64,000 bases of DNA, taken from the NCBI GenBank assembly GCA_938074045.1, contig CALJGI010000028.1, positions 1 to 64,000 on the forward strand, read 5' to 3'. Position 1 is the stretch's first letter; each line of letters starts with the position of its first letter. A program made the translations under genes and the position numbers. This document shows, in pieces, positions 26,604 through 35,599 of this stretch. The DNA is from an uncultured Halieaceae bacterium (lineage in GTDB: Bacteria; Pseudomonadota; Gammaproteobacteria; Pseudomonadales; Halieaceae). The notes beneath the pieces are model-generated. The model saw nothing but the letters and a program-made list of their open reading frames with translations. It ran no database searches and was not told the DNA's origin.

Positions 26604-27461
26604 TCAGTTGTAGGACTTTATGTATTTAAACTCGTAAAGCTCGCCTGCCGGCCTGGTGGACAATTGCATATTTGCGGCCATCGCATCAATCGAAATCTGC
26701 AGGGCAGCATCGCAAGTGTAGCCAAAAGCATTATAGCAGTTGCGAATCAAGTCAATGGTTTGATCCAGACCGGTCTTCGGCATGCCAAACAGACCAGTGA
26801 GTGTAGCGCAAAGCAGGGAGTTGTCGTCCTGGAACACGCTTTTCATCGCCTGCTGGTAAATCCCGACCATCTGGGCGATCAGCTCTGGTTCGGCCTCGAA
26901 AGTTTCCTGGGTAACAGCAAGCCCTGTCGTGGGAAGTCGCAGGGATTCACCGACAAAGGCCAGTTCGGAACATTCCCGCTGCCTGACCTCCGCCGGCATA
27001 AAGTAGGAACTCAGCAATGCCGCATCCACGCTACCCGATGACAGTAAGGCCAAGCGGGACACATCGTCTCGACAGGGAATTAAACCCGGCGCAACACCGG
27101 CGTCAGCAAGCAGTTTCTTAAGGAACTTTGCCGGCGGTGCCGCCTCCGGGAAGGTGGCAACCCTGCCCTGGGCAATGTGTGTTATGTCGTCAATTCCCGG
27201 CCTGCCGTAGAGCCAGAACATTGGTCGATCACAGGCCACGAACACCACCTTTCGTCTCTGGCCCGCCAGAAAACTGGCCAAAGCCGCACCACAGCCTACC
27301 TGGAAGGTATTCTCCGGCAGTGCCTCATCAGGCATGAATGTCGTATCCAACAATCTCACCTTGATATCGGCGGCAGCATACAAGCCGCCGGTTTCCGCAA
27401 TACCGTGGCAGAGTAACTCGTGTACATCAAAAGCCTTGTAGCCCAGATGCACTTCTCTCAT
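26604..27461 (-). CDS. NMT1/THI5-like substrate-binding-fold protein without a signal peptide
   Basis: 285 residues with a type II periplasmic-binding-protein fold of the NMT1/SsuA/TauA type: GLYAAADIKVRLLD, a mid-domain FQVGCGAALASFLAG and the hinge region SSGSVDAALLSSYFMP. It starts directly with MREVHLGYKAFDVHE, with no hydrophobic leader and no lipobox. No ABC permease or ATPase lies near. It is therefore probably a cytosolic ligand-binding or enzyme-like protein (as THI5-type proteins can be) tied to the molybdenum hydroxylase operon. The start overlaps the stop of the upstream LLM gene by one base (TGATG). Confidence 0.78.
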   Translation of the reverse strand: MREVHLGYKAFDVHELLCHGIAETGGLYAAADIKVRLLDTTFMPDEALPENTFQVGCGAALASFLAGQRRKVVFVACDRPMFWLYGRPGIDDITHIAQGRVATFPEAAPPAKFLKKLLADAGVAPGLIPCRDDVSRLALLSSGSVDAALLSSYFMPAEVRQRECSELAFVGESLRLPTTGLAVTQETFEAEPELIAQMVGIYQQAMKSVFQDDNSLLCATLTGLFGMPKTGLDQTIDLIRNCYNAFGYTCDAALQISIDAMAANMQLSTRPAGELYEFKYIKSYN

Positions 27462-28474
27462 CAGGCTACCCTGCTCTGGTTAGCAGTGACTTTTGGCATG
27501 ACCTGCCGGGCAAAGGTTTCCATGTAGGACAAGGGTTCTGGCATGCCAAATGGGCAGACAAAGCCTTCCACGCCCATATCGGCCACCGCCTGAAATTTTC
27601 CTACGGCTTCTGCAGGGGTACAGGCAATCGCCACGGCATCGAAAATCCGGTCGGTAAGCAGATCACTGTGTTCGGATTCATTGCTGCCGTGATGGGCATA
27701 ATCGTAGGCTTCTTTCATCCGGCGGAGGTCTTCGTAGAGTTCGTCGCCAAGGTATTCCCTGGGCACCGTCTTGAACACGGTTCCCGCCGCGACGCTGGTG
27801 TAGCCCTTCAATTCATGCTGTGCCACGCTGCGATCCTCGTGCACCGAGGTGGCAATTCGCATATAGAGTTGTAGATCAGACAAATTCCTGCCGGATTCCT
27901 CGGCGCCTTTACTTATATTATCCAGAGCGTATTGCACCAAGGCCGGATCCGCGCCCACCTGAAACAACACACCATCGGCAACCCGACCGGCCAACTGCAA
28001 AGACCGGGGACCACTGCTGGCCATAACCAGGGGTACTTCCCGCCCCGACCATGGCATTTGAATTTCGCCACCCTCGTAGCTGACCTTCTCGCCCCGCAGG
28101 AGTCCACGAATGACCTTGAGCTTTTCCTCGAACACGGCAAGTTTCTCCGGCCGCATACCGAGGTTATGAACTGCGCTCTCGCCCACGCCAATACCGCAAA
28201 TCGCGCGACCGTCGGACACCTCCTGCAACGTGGCCCAGCTATTGGCGAGGACTGCCGGATGTCGCGTTCCGGTAAGGGTGACACCGGTTGCCAGGCTCAG
28301 GCGCTCAGTCTGAGTCGCCAGGATGGCGAGAATGCTGTAGGGATCCCGCATCACCGAGTGGGAGTCTGCAATCCAGATGCCGCCGTAGCCCAACTCCTCC
28401 GCAGCTCGCCCCATTTCCAGACAAGCCTTGACCGGCCTGTTGGGCAGGCAGCCCACATGGAAAGATATCGTCAT
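27461..28474 (-). CDS. Luciferase-like (LLM) oxidoreductase, first gene of the molybdenum-hydroxylase operon
   Basis: 337 residues. Motifs IWIADSHSVMRDPY, ATGVTLTGTRHPAVLANSWATL, ICGIGVGESAVHNLGM and VMASSGPRSLQLAGRVADGV place it in the F420-dependent branch of the luciferase-like family, like the protein at 3951. Likely role: reduction or monooxygenation using F420H2 or FMNH2. It heads a seven-gene minus-strand series ending at 20130. The 100-base spacer to the divergent Rieske gene probably holds the promoter. Substrate unknown. Confidence 0.86.
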   Translation of the reverse strand: MTISFHVGCLPNRPVKACLEMGRAAEELGYGGIWIADSHSVMRDPYSILAILATQTERLSLATGVTLTGTRHPAVLANSWATLQEVSDGRAICGIGVGESAVHNLGMRPEKLAVFEEKLKVIRGLLRGEKVSYEGGEIQMPWSGREVPLVMASSGPRSLQLAGRVADGVLFQVGADPALVQYALDNISKGAEESGRNLSDLQLYMRIATSVHEDRSVAQHELKGYTSVAAGTVFKTVPREYLGDELYEDLRRMKEAYDYAHHGSNESEHSDLLTDRIFDAVAIACTPAEAVGKFQAVADMGVEGFVCPFGMPEPLSYMETFARQVMPKVTANQSRVA

Positions 28475-28574
28475 GTCAAACCCCCCGCCCTTACATTAAA
28501 CTGTTGACTACCCCTACAATAGGCATATTCGCCGGAAGCGTCTTGTTTCACAGGGCAGAGTAAGTTGACTGACA

Positions 28575-28937
28575 ATGATTTGGCATAAGTTAGTCCCCAG
28601 CGATAAGCTCGCTGCAGATTCTGTTGTCGAGGGCGAATTCAAGGGAGAGGATTTGCTGCTGTGGCGACTACAGGATGGAAGCTGCGCCGCGATCTCTGCG
28701 TACTGCCCCCATATGAAATACTACATACCCAACGGCCTGGCTGCAGGCAAACCACTATCAGAACTGGTTCTCGACGACGAGATTGTTTGCCCCTTCCACG
28801 GTTGGCGCTTTAACAGTGTTGGAGTATGTCCCGCGATTCCTGCCGGGCAGCCTGTGCCCAAAAAAATCGCGCGAGGCGAACCGGTAATTCGATCCTGGAA
28901 TGTACGCGAACAGGACGGTTGGATTGAAATTTATTAA
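28575..28937 (+). CDS. Small Rieske [2Fe-2S] protein
   Basis: 120 residues with one Rieske domain: Cys 44-Pro-His 46 (AYCPHM) and Cys 72-Pro-Phe-His 75 (CPFHGWRF). The long insertion between the two ligand pairs (LAAGKPLSELVLDDE) resembles oxygenase-type Rieske domains such as KshA rather than small ferredoxins. It stops right after the domain (DGWIEIY), where an oxygenase would continue into its catalytic domain. It is either a stand-alone Rieske ferredoxin or the 5' part of a lost oxygenase. The next 300 bases downstream give no in-frame oxygenase sequence. Its stop codon overlaps the 3' end of the dead phaC. Confidence 0.8.
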   Translation: MIWHKLVPSDKLAADSVVEGEFKGEDLLLWRLQDGSCAAISAYCPHMKYYIPNGLAAGKPLSELVLDDEIVCPFHGWRFNSVGVCPAIPAGQPVPKKIARGEPVIRSWNVREQDGWIEIY

Positions 28938-30363
28938 CCGAACACATATTCACCCGGCGCATCAAGCAACACCGCATGGCCTTCGCCCTCTGCACCCATT
29001 TTCGGGGTTTTACCTGGGCGGTGATATGAGTATCCAACCAACGGTTCCACTCCGGCCACCGGGAGCTGTCGTTCGGCTCATTGCCTGCGAACCAGCTGTA
29101 GGGATCCATGTAGTTGTCTCCAACTTGCCGCTATGCCGGCGATAGTGACGGCGGGGGTGCTCGGGTCCACTGACCACGCCCGCATTGTGACCGCCGGAAG
29201 TTAGAACAAAGGTCACATCGGCCCGGGTCAGGTCGTGTATCTTGTAAACCGATTGTCCGGGTGCTACGTGGTCGGTCTCTGTACCCAACACAAAGCAGGT
29301 CACTTTTACGTCCACCAGGCAGACCGGCTTGCCGCCCACCAGGTATTTGTTGCGCGATAATTGATTGTCCAGGTAGAAGCGGGTCTGGTATTCGTGATGC
29401 ATGCGGTAGGGCATGCGGGTGCCATCGGCATTCCAGGCCATCAAGTCATTGGGTTTACCATCGTTACCCATCAGGTAGCGATCAACCGTGGCGGCGTACA
29501 CCAGATCGCTGGCGCGCAGGGCGCTAAAGGCCCGCCCAGACAATAGCCGACTGCATTGATCTTGCGCTGCGGGCAGACCGTGGAAACAGCGTCGAGCGCT
29601 TTCATCAAGCCGTGCTCCAGGTAATCGTCAAGACTGGCGTCGTGGGCTGATACTGGATCAACTCCATCAGTTCATCCTGGCAGATAACCTTGCCGGGGGT
29701 AATCCCCACGTTCTTGCCCACTTTGAATGTATCGTTCTCCTCAACGCCACTGTTACCGGCGTTCCGTACCTGGTTTTTAACCAGGTTTCGCAAGCCTCGC
29801 CAGAGGTTTCTGCCCTTCTACTCGCGAGTTGCCTTAAGTACTTCCGGGTTTGTGAGCAAACAATTCGCCGGCGACATCATATCCAGGATTTGCGTAGCCA
29901 CGGCCTGCACCTGTACTTCGTGATCTGGCCTCACCCCGTCGACATTGAGGGTAGCCTCGTTCCACCAGTCCTTGCTCACCTGGTGCGCCTGGGCAAAAAC
30001 ATTAAAGGGCCACTTTTGCCATGCCTTACCGCCCACCCGCCGCTCCATCTTTGAGGCGGGCCCTTTTGTCTCCCGGTCCAACAGCGAGACAATGCTATAG
30101 ACTCCAAGTTGTGACAGCTTGTTGAAAAAGGATTGGGTCAACAAAATGCGCTTGCCAGGCGAAATGGACAGATGTGAAATCCAGTCAAGATAGGCCAGGC
30201 CCAAATCTATTGGCGACATCCCCTTGCTGGCGCGAGACAAGGCAGCGCGAAAGGCCTGGTCCATGTGGTCGGCGCTGGATTGATCCAGCAGTTCGAGATG
30301 AGTCATAGTCAAATCCAAGGGTGATTGCACTGTCTGTCGGCATAGCCCCGCTCCTCCAACCAT
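28934..30363 (-). pseudogene. phaC: Decayed PHA synthase gene
   Basis: Four fragments in order match class I/III-type PhaC. The N-terminus is recognisable by LGLAYLDWISHLSISPGKR, AWQKWPFNVFAQ and TNPEVLKATRE. It ends in an in-frame TAG (29818-29820) after which the same frame continues NLWRGLRNLVKN and GKNVGITPGKV. A deletion then joins QYQPTT to LDDYLEHGLMKALDA in a new frame, leading to the lipase box GYCLGG with the active-site Cys. A second deletion joins this to FSALRASDLVYAATVD, then TETDHVAP and the catalytic His in GGHNAG. The C-terminal tail is again frameshifted and ends LLDAPGEYVFG. About 200 codons are missing in total, so no functional synthase can be made. Confidence 0.88.
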
Positions 30364-30554
30364 GGGTATGGTCTGAGTAGCCGGGCGCTTACTGGTTTGT
30401 CGCCACTAATTGATTCACGGCAAACAATGTAGCTATTCTAGGCGTGAACCCCCGATGTCCCGTTATCCGTTACCGCACAAAAACTTGTCTGTGGCGGTAT
30501 TTTTGAGCCGTAGTGAGCCAATGAAGGTTTCCAACCTGAATAGCGATGGACACA

Positions 30555-31418
30555 TCAGCTTGGCCTCTCGTCGGATACGCTTCTGGCTCGCTCTACCATT
30601 TCCCGCAAAAACATTTCACTGTCTGCATCCATGGGTAAACCCAACTCCAGCTGAATTTCCTGCAAGGTAATATTTAACGGCGCACCCATAGTTGCAACCA
30701 TGGTGAACAGGTTCAATTCCTGTTTACCCTTCTTCAGGCGCAACGGCATTACCAGCTGCGGTACATCGTGAGCAATATCCTCGCCTTCCACAGGCTGATA
30801 GTTCATCACTTCCTCGAGTAAACGCCTGCTCTCCTCGTCAGCGCCAACAACGTTGATAAACCGTCTCGCACGATTGACCATGGTTTCATACATTTCCCGA
30901 TAATTGACCACGGCCTTACCCAGGCAGCGGGGATTGAGGAAACAGCGCACAAGGTTGAAGGGCTCTTCCCGTAGTAATTCAGCCTCGTCAACAAAAGTCT
31001 CACACATCACCTCGAAGGCGAGATTGGACTCCAGGATATTCCAGTGTCGATCAATGAGCATGCTGGGGAAAAGCTCATTTTGCTGAACCATGATATTGAG
31101 CATGGACCTGACCTGCCGCATTTCTGGTTCACTCAAACCGGTTTCTTCATAGATGGGAGCGTATCCGGCCTTTATCAGCATGGTGTTCTGTGAGCGAAGC
31201 GGTACCCCAATTGTCTGGATAAGAGACAGCAGTAATTTACGAGAAGGCTGGGCACGGCCTGTCTCAACAAAGCTCAGGTGCCGCGAAGAGGTGTCGCACT
31301 CCAGGGCGAGATCCATCTGGCTGATATGTGAGCGATGGCGCCAGAACTTTATCTGATCACCAATACCCAGTTCGCCTATCTGGCCAGAATCAGGAGAATA
31401 ATCGCTCGCTTCACTCAT
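30555..31418 (-). CDS. XRE-family regulator with MmyB-like ligand domain (copy 1)
   Basis: 287 residues. An N-terminal helix-turn-helix of the XRE type (about 20-75, QMDLALECDTSSRHLSFVETG) is followed by an MmyB-like sensor domain (about 110-275) with the family pattern PSMLIDRHWNILESN near its start. Such regulators typically control one divergent oxidoreductase or hydrolase gene and may bind fatty-acid-like ligands. Here the divergent gene is the alpha/beta hydrolase at 31548, with a 129-base spacer containing the palindrome at 31464-31479. A close paralogue lies at 39310-40161. Confidence 0.9.
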   Translation of the reverse strand: MSEASDYSPDSGQIGELGIGDQIKFWRHRSHISQMDLALECDTSSRHLSFVETGRAQPSRKLLLSLIQTIGVPLRSQNTMLIKAGYAPIYEETGLSEPEMRQVRSMLNIMVQQNELFPSMLIDRHWNILESNLAFEVMCETFVDEAELLREEPFNLVRCFLNPRCLGKAVVNYREMYETMVNRARRFINVVGADEESRRLLEEVMNYQPVEGEDIAHDVPQLVMPLRLKKGKQELNLFTMVATMGAPLNITLQEIQLELGLPMDADSEMFLREMVERARSVSDERPS

Positions 31419-31463
31419 AGGGTTCTCAAAAAAATTTACTGAAATGCATGTTTTTATGCGGAT

Positions 31464-31479
31464 ATTACCTTTCGGTAAT
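31464..31479. promoter_or_regulatory. Palindrome ATTACC-N4-GGTAAT in the divergent promoter
   Basis: A perfect 6-bp dyad with a 4-base spacer lies between the MmyB-type regulator and the hydrolase gene, about 70 bases before the hydrolase ATG. It is a candidate operator for the regulator. A second dyad, GCAT-N6-ATGC, lies just upstream at about 31446-31459. Confidence 0.4.
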
Positions 31480-31547
31480 GGCTTCAGCAGCGGCCCCCCA
31501 GGAATAATACGCGCCTGGCAACTATTCTAAGCGCAACGGAGTCTAGA

Positions 31548-32534
31548 ATGAACAACCCAGCTTCGCAAGCATCGCCGCTAACGCAGTACGCCGATGTCCA
31601 GTGGCGCAAGGCGCACGAGCACGCAACGGCACTTCCATCCAGCGATTTTCCGTACGAATACAAGTATATAGAAATCAACGGTCACCAGATCGCCTACGTG
31701 GACGAGGGCGAGGGTGATCCCATTTTATTCATCCACGGTGCGCCGACTTCTGCTTACCTGTGGCGAAACGTTATGCCCTGGGTTGCCGACAAGGGACGCT
31801 GTATCGCGCTGGACCTGATTGGTTTCGGCAAATCTGAGCAACCCGATATCGAGTACGGCTACTACAGCCATACCGAGTACGTCAGAAAATTTATCGAAGC
31901 CCTGGATCTGAAAAACATCACCCTGGTGTTACATGACTGGGGCTTCAACTACGGCATGGAATACACTGTTGACCACCCCGAAAACGTGAGGGGCGTATGT
32001 TACGCCGAGGCCCTGATGTCGCCGCGCTATCCCATCGACGATACAGAGACCTATGGTCAGGAGTGCCCCGGTGTTCTGAACATGTATCGCACCATGCAAT
32101 CCGATGCCGGTGAAGATATCGCCATCAATCAAAACCTGTTTATCGAGCGGGTGATGCCGGAACATATATACCGCAACATGACCCAGGCGGAGATGATGCA
32201 TTACCGCGAGCCTTTCTTTGACCCTTCAAAGCGCGGACCGATTCTGCAAATGCCGCGAGACGTGCCACTGGACGGAAAGCCCGCCCACATACGTGCGTCC
32301 TACACCAAATACAACAGTTGGTTTGTCGAACCCGACAAAACCATTCCCACGCTACACGTCTACGCCACGCCGGGTGCTGTGAATACCCCCGACGACGCCA
32401 CCTGGATGTGCGACAACATCAAATACCATGAAAGCGCATGGATCGGAACCGGCATCCACTATATCCAGGAGGACAACCCCGAGGGATGGGGTCGCGCTCT
32501 GCGTGATTGGATCCGTCGAATCAGTGAGCATTAA
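31548..32534 (+). CDS. Haloalkane-dehalogenase-like alpha/beta hydrolase
   Basis: 328 residues. The oxyanion region is HGAPTSAYLWRN (63-74), the nucleophile Asp 130 with adjacent Trp 131 sits in LVLHDWGF, and the catalytic His is in GIHYIQEDNP near the C-terminus. Asp as nucleophile and the flanking Trp are those of haloalkane dehalogenases and Renilla-luciferase-like enzymes. However, the second halide-stabilising residue, Asn in the HGNPTSSYLWR motif of characterised class II dehalogenases, is Ala here. Dehalogenase activity is therefore doubtful; an ester, lactone or epoxide substrate is possible. It is followed after 22 bases by a SnoaL-like gene. Confidence 0.85.
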   Translation: MNNPASQASPLTQYADVQWRKAHEHATALPSSDFPYEYKYIEINGHQIAYVDEGEGDPILFIHGAPTSAYLWRNVMPWVADKGRCIALDLIGFGKSEQPDIEYGYYSHTEYVRKFIEALDLKNITLVLHDWGFNYGMEYTVDHPENVRGVCYAEALMSPRYPIDDTETYGQECPGVLNMYRTMQSDAGEDIAINQNLFIERVMPEHIYRNMTQAEMMHYREPFFDPSKRGPILQMPRDVPLDGKPAHIRASYTKYNSWFVEPDKTIPTLHVYATPGAVNTPDDATWMCDNIKYHESAWIGTGIHYIQEDNPEGWGRALRDWIRRISEH

Positions 32535-32556
32535 ATAATTTGCCAGGAGAATCACC

Positions 32557-32970
32557 ATGAGCAGCGACAACGTTGAATTCATACAAAATAACATCTACGC
32601 CAATTTCGAAACCGGCAATATTCCGGCCATCCTGGCGTTATTCGACCCGGACATAAAGTTCACCCATCACGGACCGCGGGAAAAGATCCCCTTTGCCGGG
32701 GAGTGGCAAGGCGTGGCAGGTGCGGGAGAGATGCTCCAGACCTTTGTCGAGACGGTGGAACCTGTTTTCGTCAATATGCAGAGCATTGTCGCCTCGGAAA
32801 ATAAGGTGGTCGTACTGATCAACGAAAGTTACCGCGTCAAGGCAACTGGCAAGGCATACATTACGGATGTTGTGCATATCTGGACCATTGACAATGGCAT
32901 GGTGGTGCAATTTGACGAGTTGTACGACTCCGCGGCGATAGCCGACGCCTTTGAAGGCTCTGCGCAATAA
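32557..32970 (+). CDS. SnoaL-like (NTF2-fold) protein
   Basis: 137 residues, one NTF2/SnoaL-like cone-shaped domain: IYANFETGNIPAILALFDPD, then IPFAGEWQGVAGAGEM and a C-terminal strand VVQFDELYDSAA. The fold hosts small isomerases, cyclases and lyases. It follows the alpha/beta hydrolase by 22 bases with a CAGGAGAA ribosome-binding site. Its best relative in the window is the C-terminal domain of the protein at 43673, which reads IPFAGEYHGPEGVGEYL at the same point and is fused to a similar hydrolase. The two proteins therefore almost certainly work together. Confidence 0.85.
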   Translation: MSSDNVEFIQNNIYANFETGNIPAILALFDPDIKFTHHGPREKIPFAGEWQGVAGAGEMLQTFVETVEPVFVNMQSIVASENKVVVLINESYRVKATGKAYITDVVHIWTIDNGMVVQFDELYDSAAIADAFEGSAQ

Positions 32971-33187
32971 ACTACTGACATAGATATTTTCCGCCTCATC
33001 TCGTGGTGAAATTAGAGGAGGTGTACGACAGCTGCGCAGTTTAGGAGGTGTATTGCGCCTGATCGTGGCTGGATGAATTCGACTACACTCCCAGTCAACA
33101 GGTGCCTCACTGCCGGACAAGCGCGGCGGCCCGGCCGCGCCGTATACTCGGCGATTAAAGAAAACATCGAGGCTGGAGGTCTATCAC

Positions 33188-33469
33188 ATGAGTGTCGTAG
33201 CCATTGTCAAACTAACGGCGAAATCCGGACTGGGATCTGCGCTGTTAGACGCGTTGCAACCAGCCGCGACCCTCACCGGCGAACAGCCCGCCTGTCTCTC
33301 CATCGAACTGATACGCGGTGTGGAAAACCCCGACGATATTTTGCTGCTCGAGCGGTGGGAGTCGGTTGAGGACCACGAGAACTTTATCAACGGGGTGATC
33401 GCCGCGGGTGGCCTGGCGGAGATCATGAAACTGCTTGCGGGCGATATCGAAACCTCCCACTACCGGTGA
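33188..33469 (+). CDS. ABM-domain protein (putative quinol/antibiotic-biosynthesis monooxygenase)
   Basis: 93 residues, a single antibiotic-biosynthesis-monooxygenase ferredoxin-like domain: VAIVKLTAKSG as first strand, then ILLLERWESVEDHENFI. These cofactor-free or heme-degrading small enzymes act on quinols or polyketide-like rings; some are only scaffolds. It has a strong GGAGGT ribosome-binding site 6 bases before the ATG. It opens a three-gene block (33188-35599) that looks richer in G+C than its neighbours, with the Tat-exported protein and the GMC enzyme following directly. Confidence 0.8.
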   Translation: MSVVAIVKLTAKSGLGSALLDALQPAATLTGEQPACLSIELIRGVENPDDILLLERWESVEDHENFINGVIAAGGLAEIMKLLAGDIETSHYR

Positions 33470-33473
33470 CGCC

Positions 33474-34037
33474 ATGAGCAATCGGTCCAGCCGGCGGCAG
33501 TTTCTGAAGGATTCCGGATGGGGTATTGCCGTCGCCAGTATTCTCGGCCCTGAAATTTTTCTCAGCCCGGCCGAGGCCAGAGAGAAAAAGCTACCCCTCA
33601 AGGTGTTGAGCGAGAGGGAATTGCAGACTCTGGAGGCGGCCGCAGATATTCTCCTACCGGGGGCGGCGGCCGCCGGGGTGGGGTATTTCATCGATGAACA
33701 ACTCTCACGCAGTCCCAACGACAACCTGCTGATCGCGCGCTATCTACAGGTGCCGCCCCCCTATACCGGTTTTTACAAGGGCGCGGCGCAGGCGTTCGAC
33801 GGCTTCACTCAGGCGCGCCACGGCAAAACGTTCACGCAGGCGGACACGGAAACCCGGCAGCAGCTCGTCGCCAGCCTGTTTCCCCAGCAGCCCGAGGGTT
33901 GGCGCGGACCGCCCTCCCAGCCAGTCTACCTGTGCCTGCGAAGCGACGCCGTGGACGTAGTGTACGGCACCATGGAGGGCTTCTCGAACCTAGATATCCC
34001 CTACCTGGCCCATATCGAACCGGGAGAGAAGTGGTGA
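33474..34037 (+). CDS. Tat-exported gluconate-2-dehydrogenase subunit-3-like protein
   Basis: 187 residues from the ATG at 33474, 4 bases after the previous stop. The leader MSNRSSRRQFLKDSG carries the twin-arginine motif SRRQFLK, followed by a hydrophobic stretch (GIAVASILGPEIF). The mature part resembles the small (gamma) subunit that escorts membrane-bound GMC dehydrogenases: LSERELQTLEAAADILLPGA and GFTQARHGKTFTQAD. It would hitch-hike the next protein, which has no leader, to the periplasm. The overlap with the GMC gene (GTGA) supports a stoichiometric complex. Confidence 0.86.
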   Translation: MSNRSSRRQFLKDSGWGIAVASILGPEIFLSPAEAREKKLPLKVLSERELQTLEAAADILLPGAAAAGVGYFIDEQLSRSPNDNLLIARYLQVPPPYTGFYKGAAQAFDGFTQARHGKTFTQADTETRQQLVASLFPQQPEGWRGPPSQPVYLCLRSDAVDVVYGTMEGFSNLDIPYLAHIEPGEKW

Positions 34038-35599
34038 GTGCGGAGGGAAATCGCGTCGATGCGGTGATTGTCGGCGCCGGGGCAGTGGCCATGGTCTACG
34101 CCGCGCGCCTCGCAGAGGCGGGCAAGCGGGTGCTGGTGCTGGAGTCCGGCCCGGCGCGCAAAGCCGAAGACCTGTACAGCTCGCAGATCTGGGCCCGGCG
34201 CCTGAAGTGGTCCACCCCCCACGTGGACGAATTCGGCGGCCCGGACCGCATCCACTTCAATATGAATGCAGGCCGCGGTTACGGTGGTGCGGCCGTCCAC
34301 CACTACGGCGTGTGGCCGCGCTTCGACGAGGACGATTTCCGGCTGCGCAGCAAATTCGGTCGCGCCCTGGACTGGCCCATCCGTTACGAGGACTTGCGGC
34401 CCTACTACGACCGGGTGCAACGCTTCGTCGGCCTCTCCGGCGATGCCACCCGCGAGCCCTGGCGGCCCCCGGGGGAGGACTACCCCCTGCCACCGGTACC
34501 GGTGTTCCGGCACGCTGAACTGCTGGGGAGCGGTTTCACCAAGAAGGGCATTGCGGTAGCGCCGATTCCGATCACAGTGCTGAGCCAGCCCTACCAGGGA
34601 CGCCCGGCCTGCCTGTGGGACGGCTGGTGCGACGCCGGTTGTCCTATCGGTGCCATCGCCAATCCCCTGATGACCTACTACCCCCGGGCGACGGCGGCGG
34701 GAGCCCGTTTCCAGCCGGACAGCCATGTGACCCGCGTATTGACCGACCGCAGCAGCTCCCGCGCCACCGGTGTGGAGTATGTGGACGGGCGGGGCAGGCG
34801 CCGCACACAACTTGCTGACAGCGTTGTGTTAGCAGCGTTCACCGTGGAAAATACCCGTATCCTGCTCAACTCGGCTGAGGGCGGGCTGGCCAATCGCAGC
34901 GACACACTGGGCCGTTACCTGATGGTTCACCCAGCGGTGACCCTGTTTGGCCTCTACGACGAGGATACCCAGTGCCACCTTGGTGCCACCGGCGGCCACC
35001 TCTACTCGGCGCGGCCGGACAAAACCGCCAACGCAGACGGTGTGTTCGGCGGCCGCCACTGGGAAATCGGCCTGGTGTTGAAACCGAATGATCTGCTGGG
35101 CGTCTGCATGACCCGCCCAGATATCCACGGTCAGGCCCTGCATGACTTCATGGGCACCGGCAGCAAGCGCATGGCCGCCATGTCGGCGATCTGCGAGGAC
35201 CAACCCCTGGCGGAAAACCGGATTGTGCCGGGGGAAGTGAAAGACGAATTCGGTATGCCCCGCGCCCGCGTCATCTACCAGGTATCGCCGGACGGCCGGT
35301 CCCTGGCGGAGCAGGCCCGGCACGAGGGGCTGGAGATCATCGAGGCATCCGGTGCGCAGCAGGCGTGGTCGGGTCCCGTTGCCGCACAGCACATCATGGG
35401 GGGCACCATCATGGGCAAATCAGCAGAGGATTCGGTCTGCGACGGCTTCGGTGTTACCCACCAGTTGGGCAACCTGGTGATTGGGGGGCAGAGCACCTTC
35501 CCCACCGGTTCGCACGCCAATACGACCTTCACCATCCACGCCCTGGCCGAGCGCAGCTGCGATTACCTGGCGGAGCACTGGAAGGATATCGCTGGCTAG
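34034..35599 (+). CDS. GMC-family FAD-dependent dehydrogenase
   Basis: 521 residues from a GTG at 34034 that overlaps the preceding stop. The FAD motif reads VIVGAGAVAMVYAARLAEAG; the third glycine of the usual GxGxxG is Ala. The C-terminal signature is GGQSTFPTGSHANTTFTIHAL, where the His/Asn pair of the GMC active site is preserved, and HIMGGTIMG precedes it. It is the catalytic subunit of a periplasmic alcohol or sugar dehydrogenase working with the Tat-exported small subunit. A cytochrome c subunit, usual in such complexes, is not present in the window. An upstream in-frame extension to 33899 lies inside the previous gene and is not used. Confidence 0.86.
   Translation: MSAEGNRVDAVIVGAGAVAMVYAARLAEAGKRVLVLESGPARKAEDLYSSQIWARRLKWSTPHVDEFGGPDRIHFNMNAGRGYGGAAVHHYGVWPRFDEDDFRLRSKFGRALDWPIRYEDLRPYYDRVQRFVGLSGDATREPWRPPGEDYPLPPVPVFRHAELLGSGFTKKGIAVAPIPITVLSQPYQGRPACLWDGWCDAGCPIGAIANPLMTYYPRATAAGARFQPDSHVTRVLTDRSSSRATGVEYVDGRGRRRTQLADSVVLAAFTVENTRILLNSAEGGLANRSDTLGRYLMVHPAVTLFGLYDEDTQCHLGATGGHLYSARPDKTANADGVFGGRHWEIGLVLKPNDLLGVCMTRPDIHGQALHDFMGTGSKRMAAMSAICEDQPLAENRIVPGEVKDEFGMPRARVIYQVSPDGRSLAEQARHEGLEIIEASGAQQAWSGPVAAQHIMGGTIMGKSAEDSVCDGFGVTHQLGNLVIGGQSTFPTGSHANTTFTIHALAERSCDYLAEHWKDIAG

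Noticed and set aside
31548..32534. Bona fide haloalkane dehalogenase (dhaA/linB type)
   Set aside because: The halide-binding Asn of HGNP is Ala; only the nucleophile Asp, Trp and His are shared.
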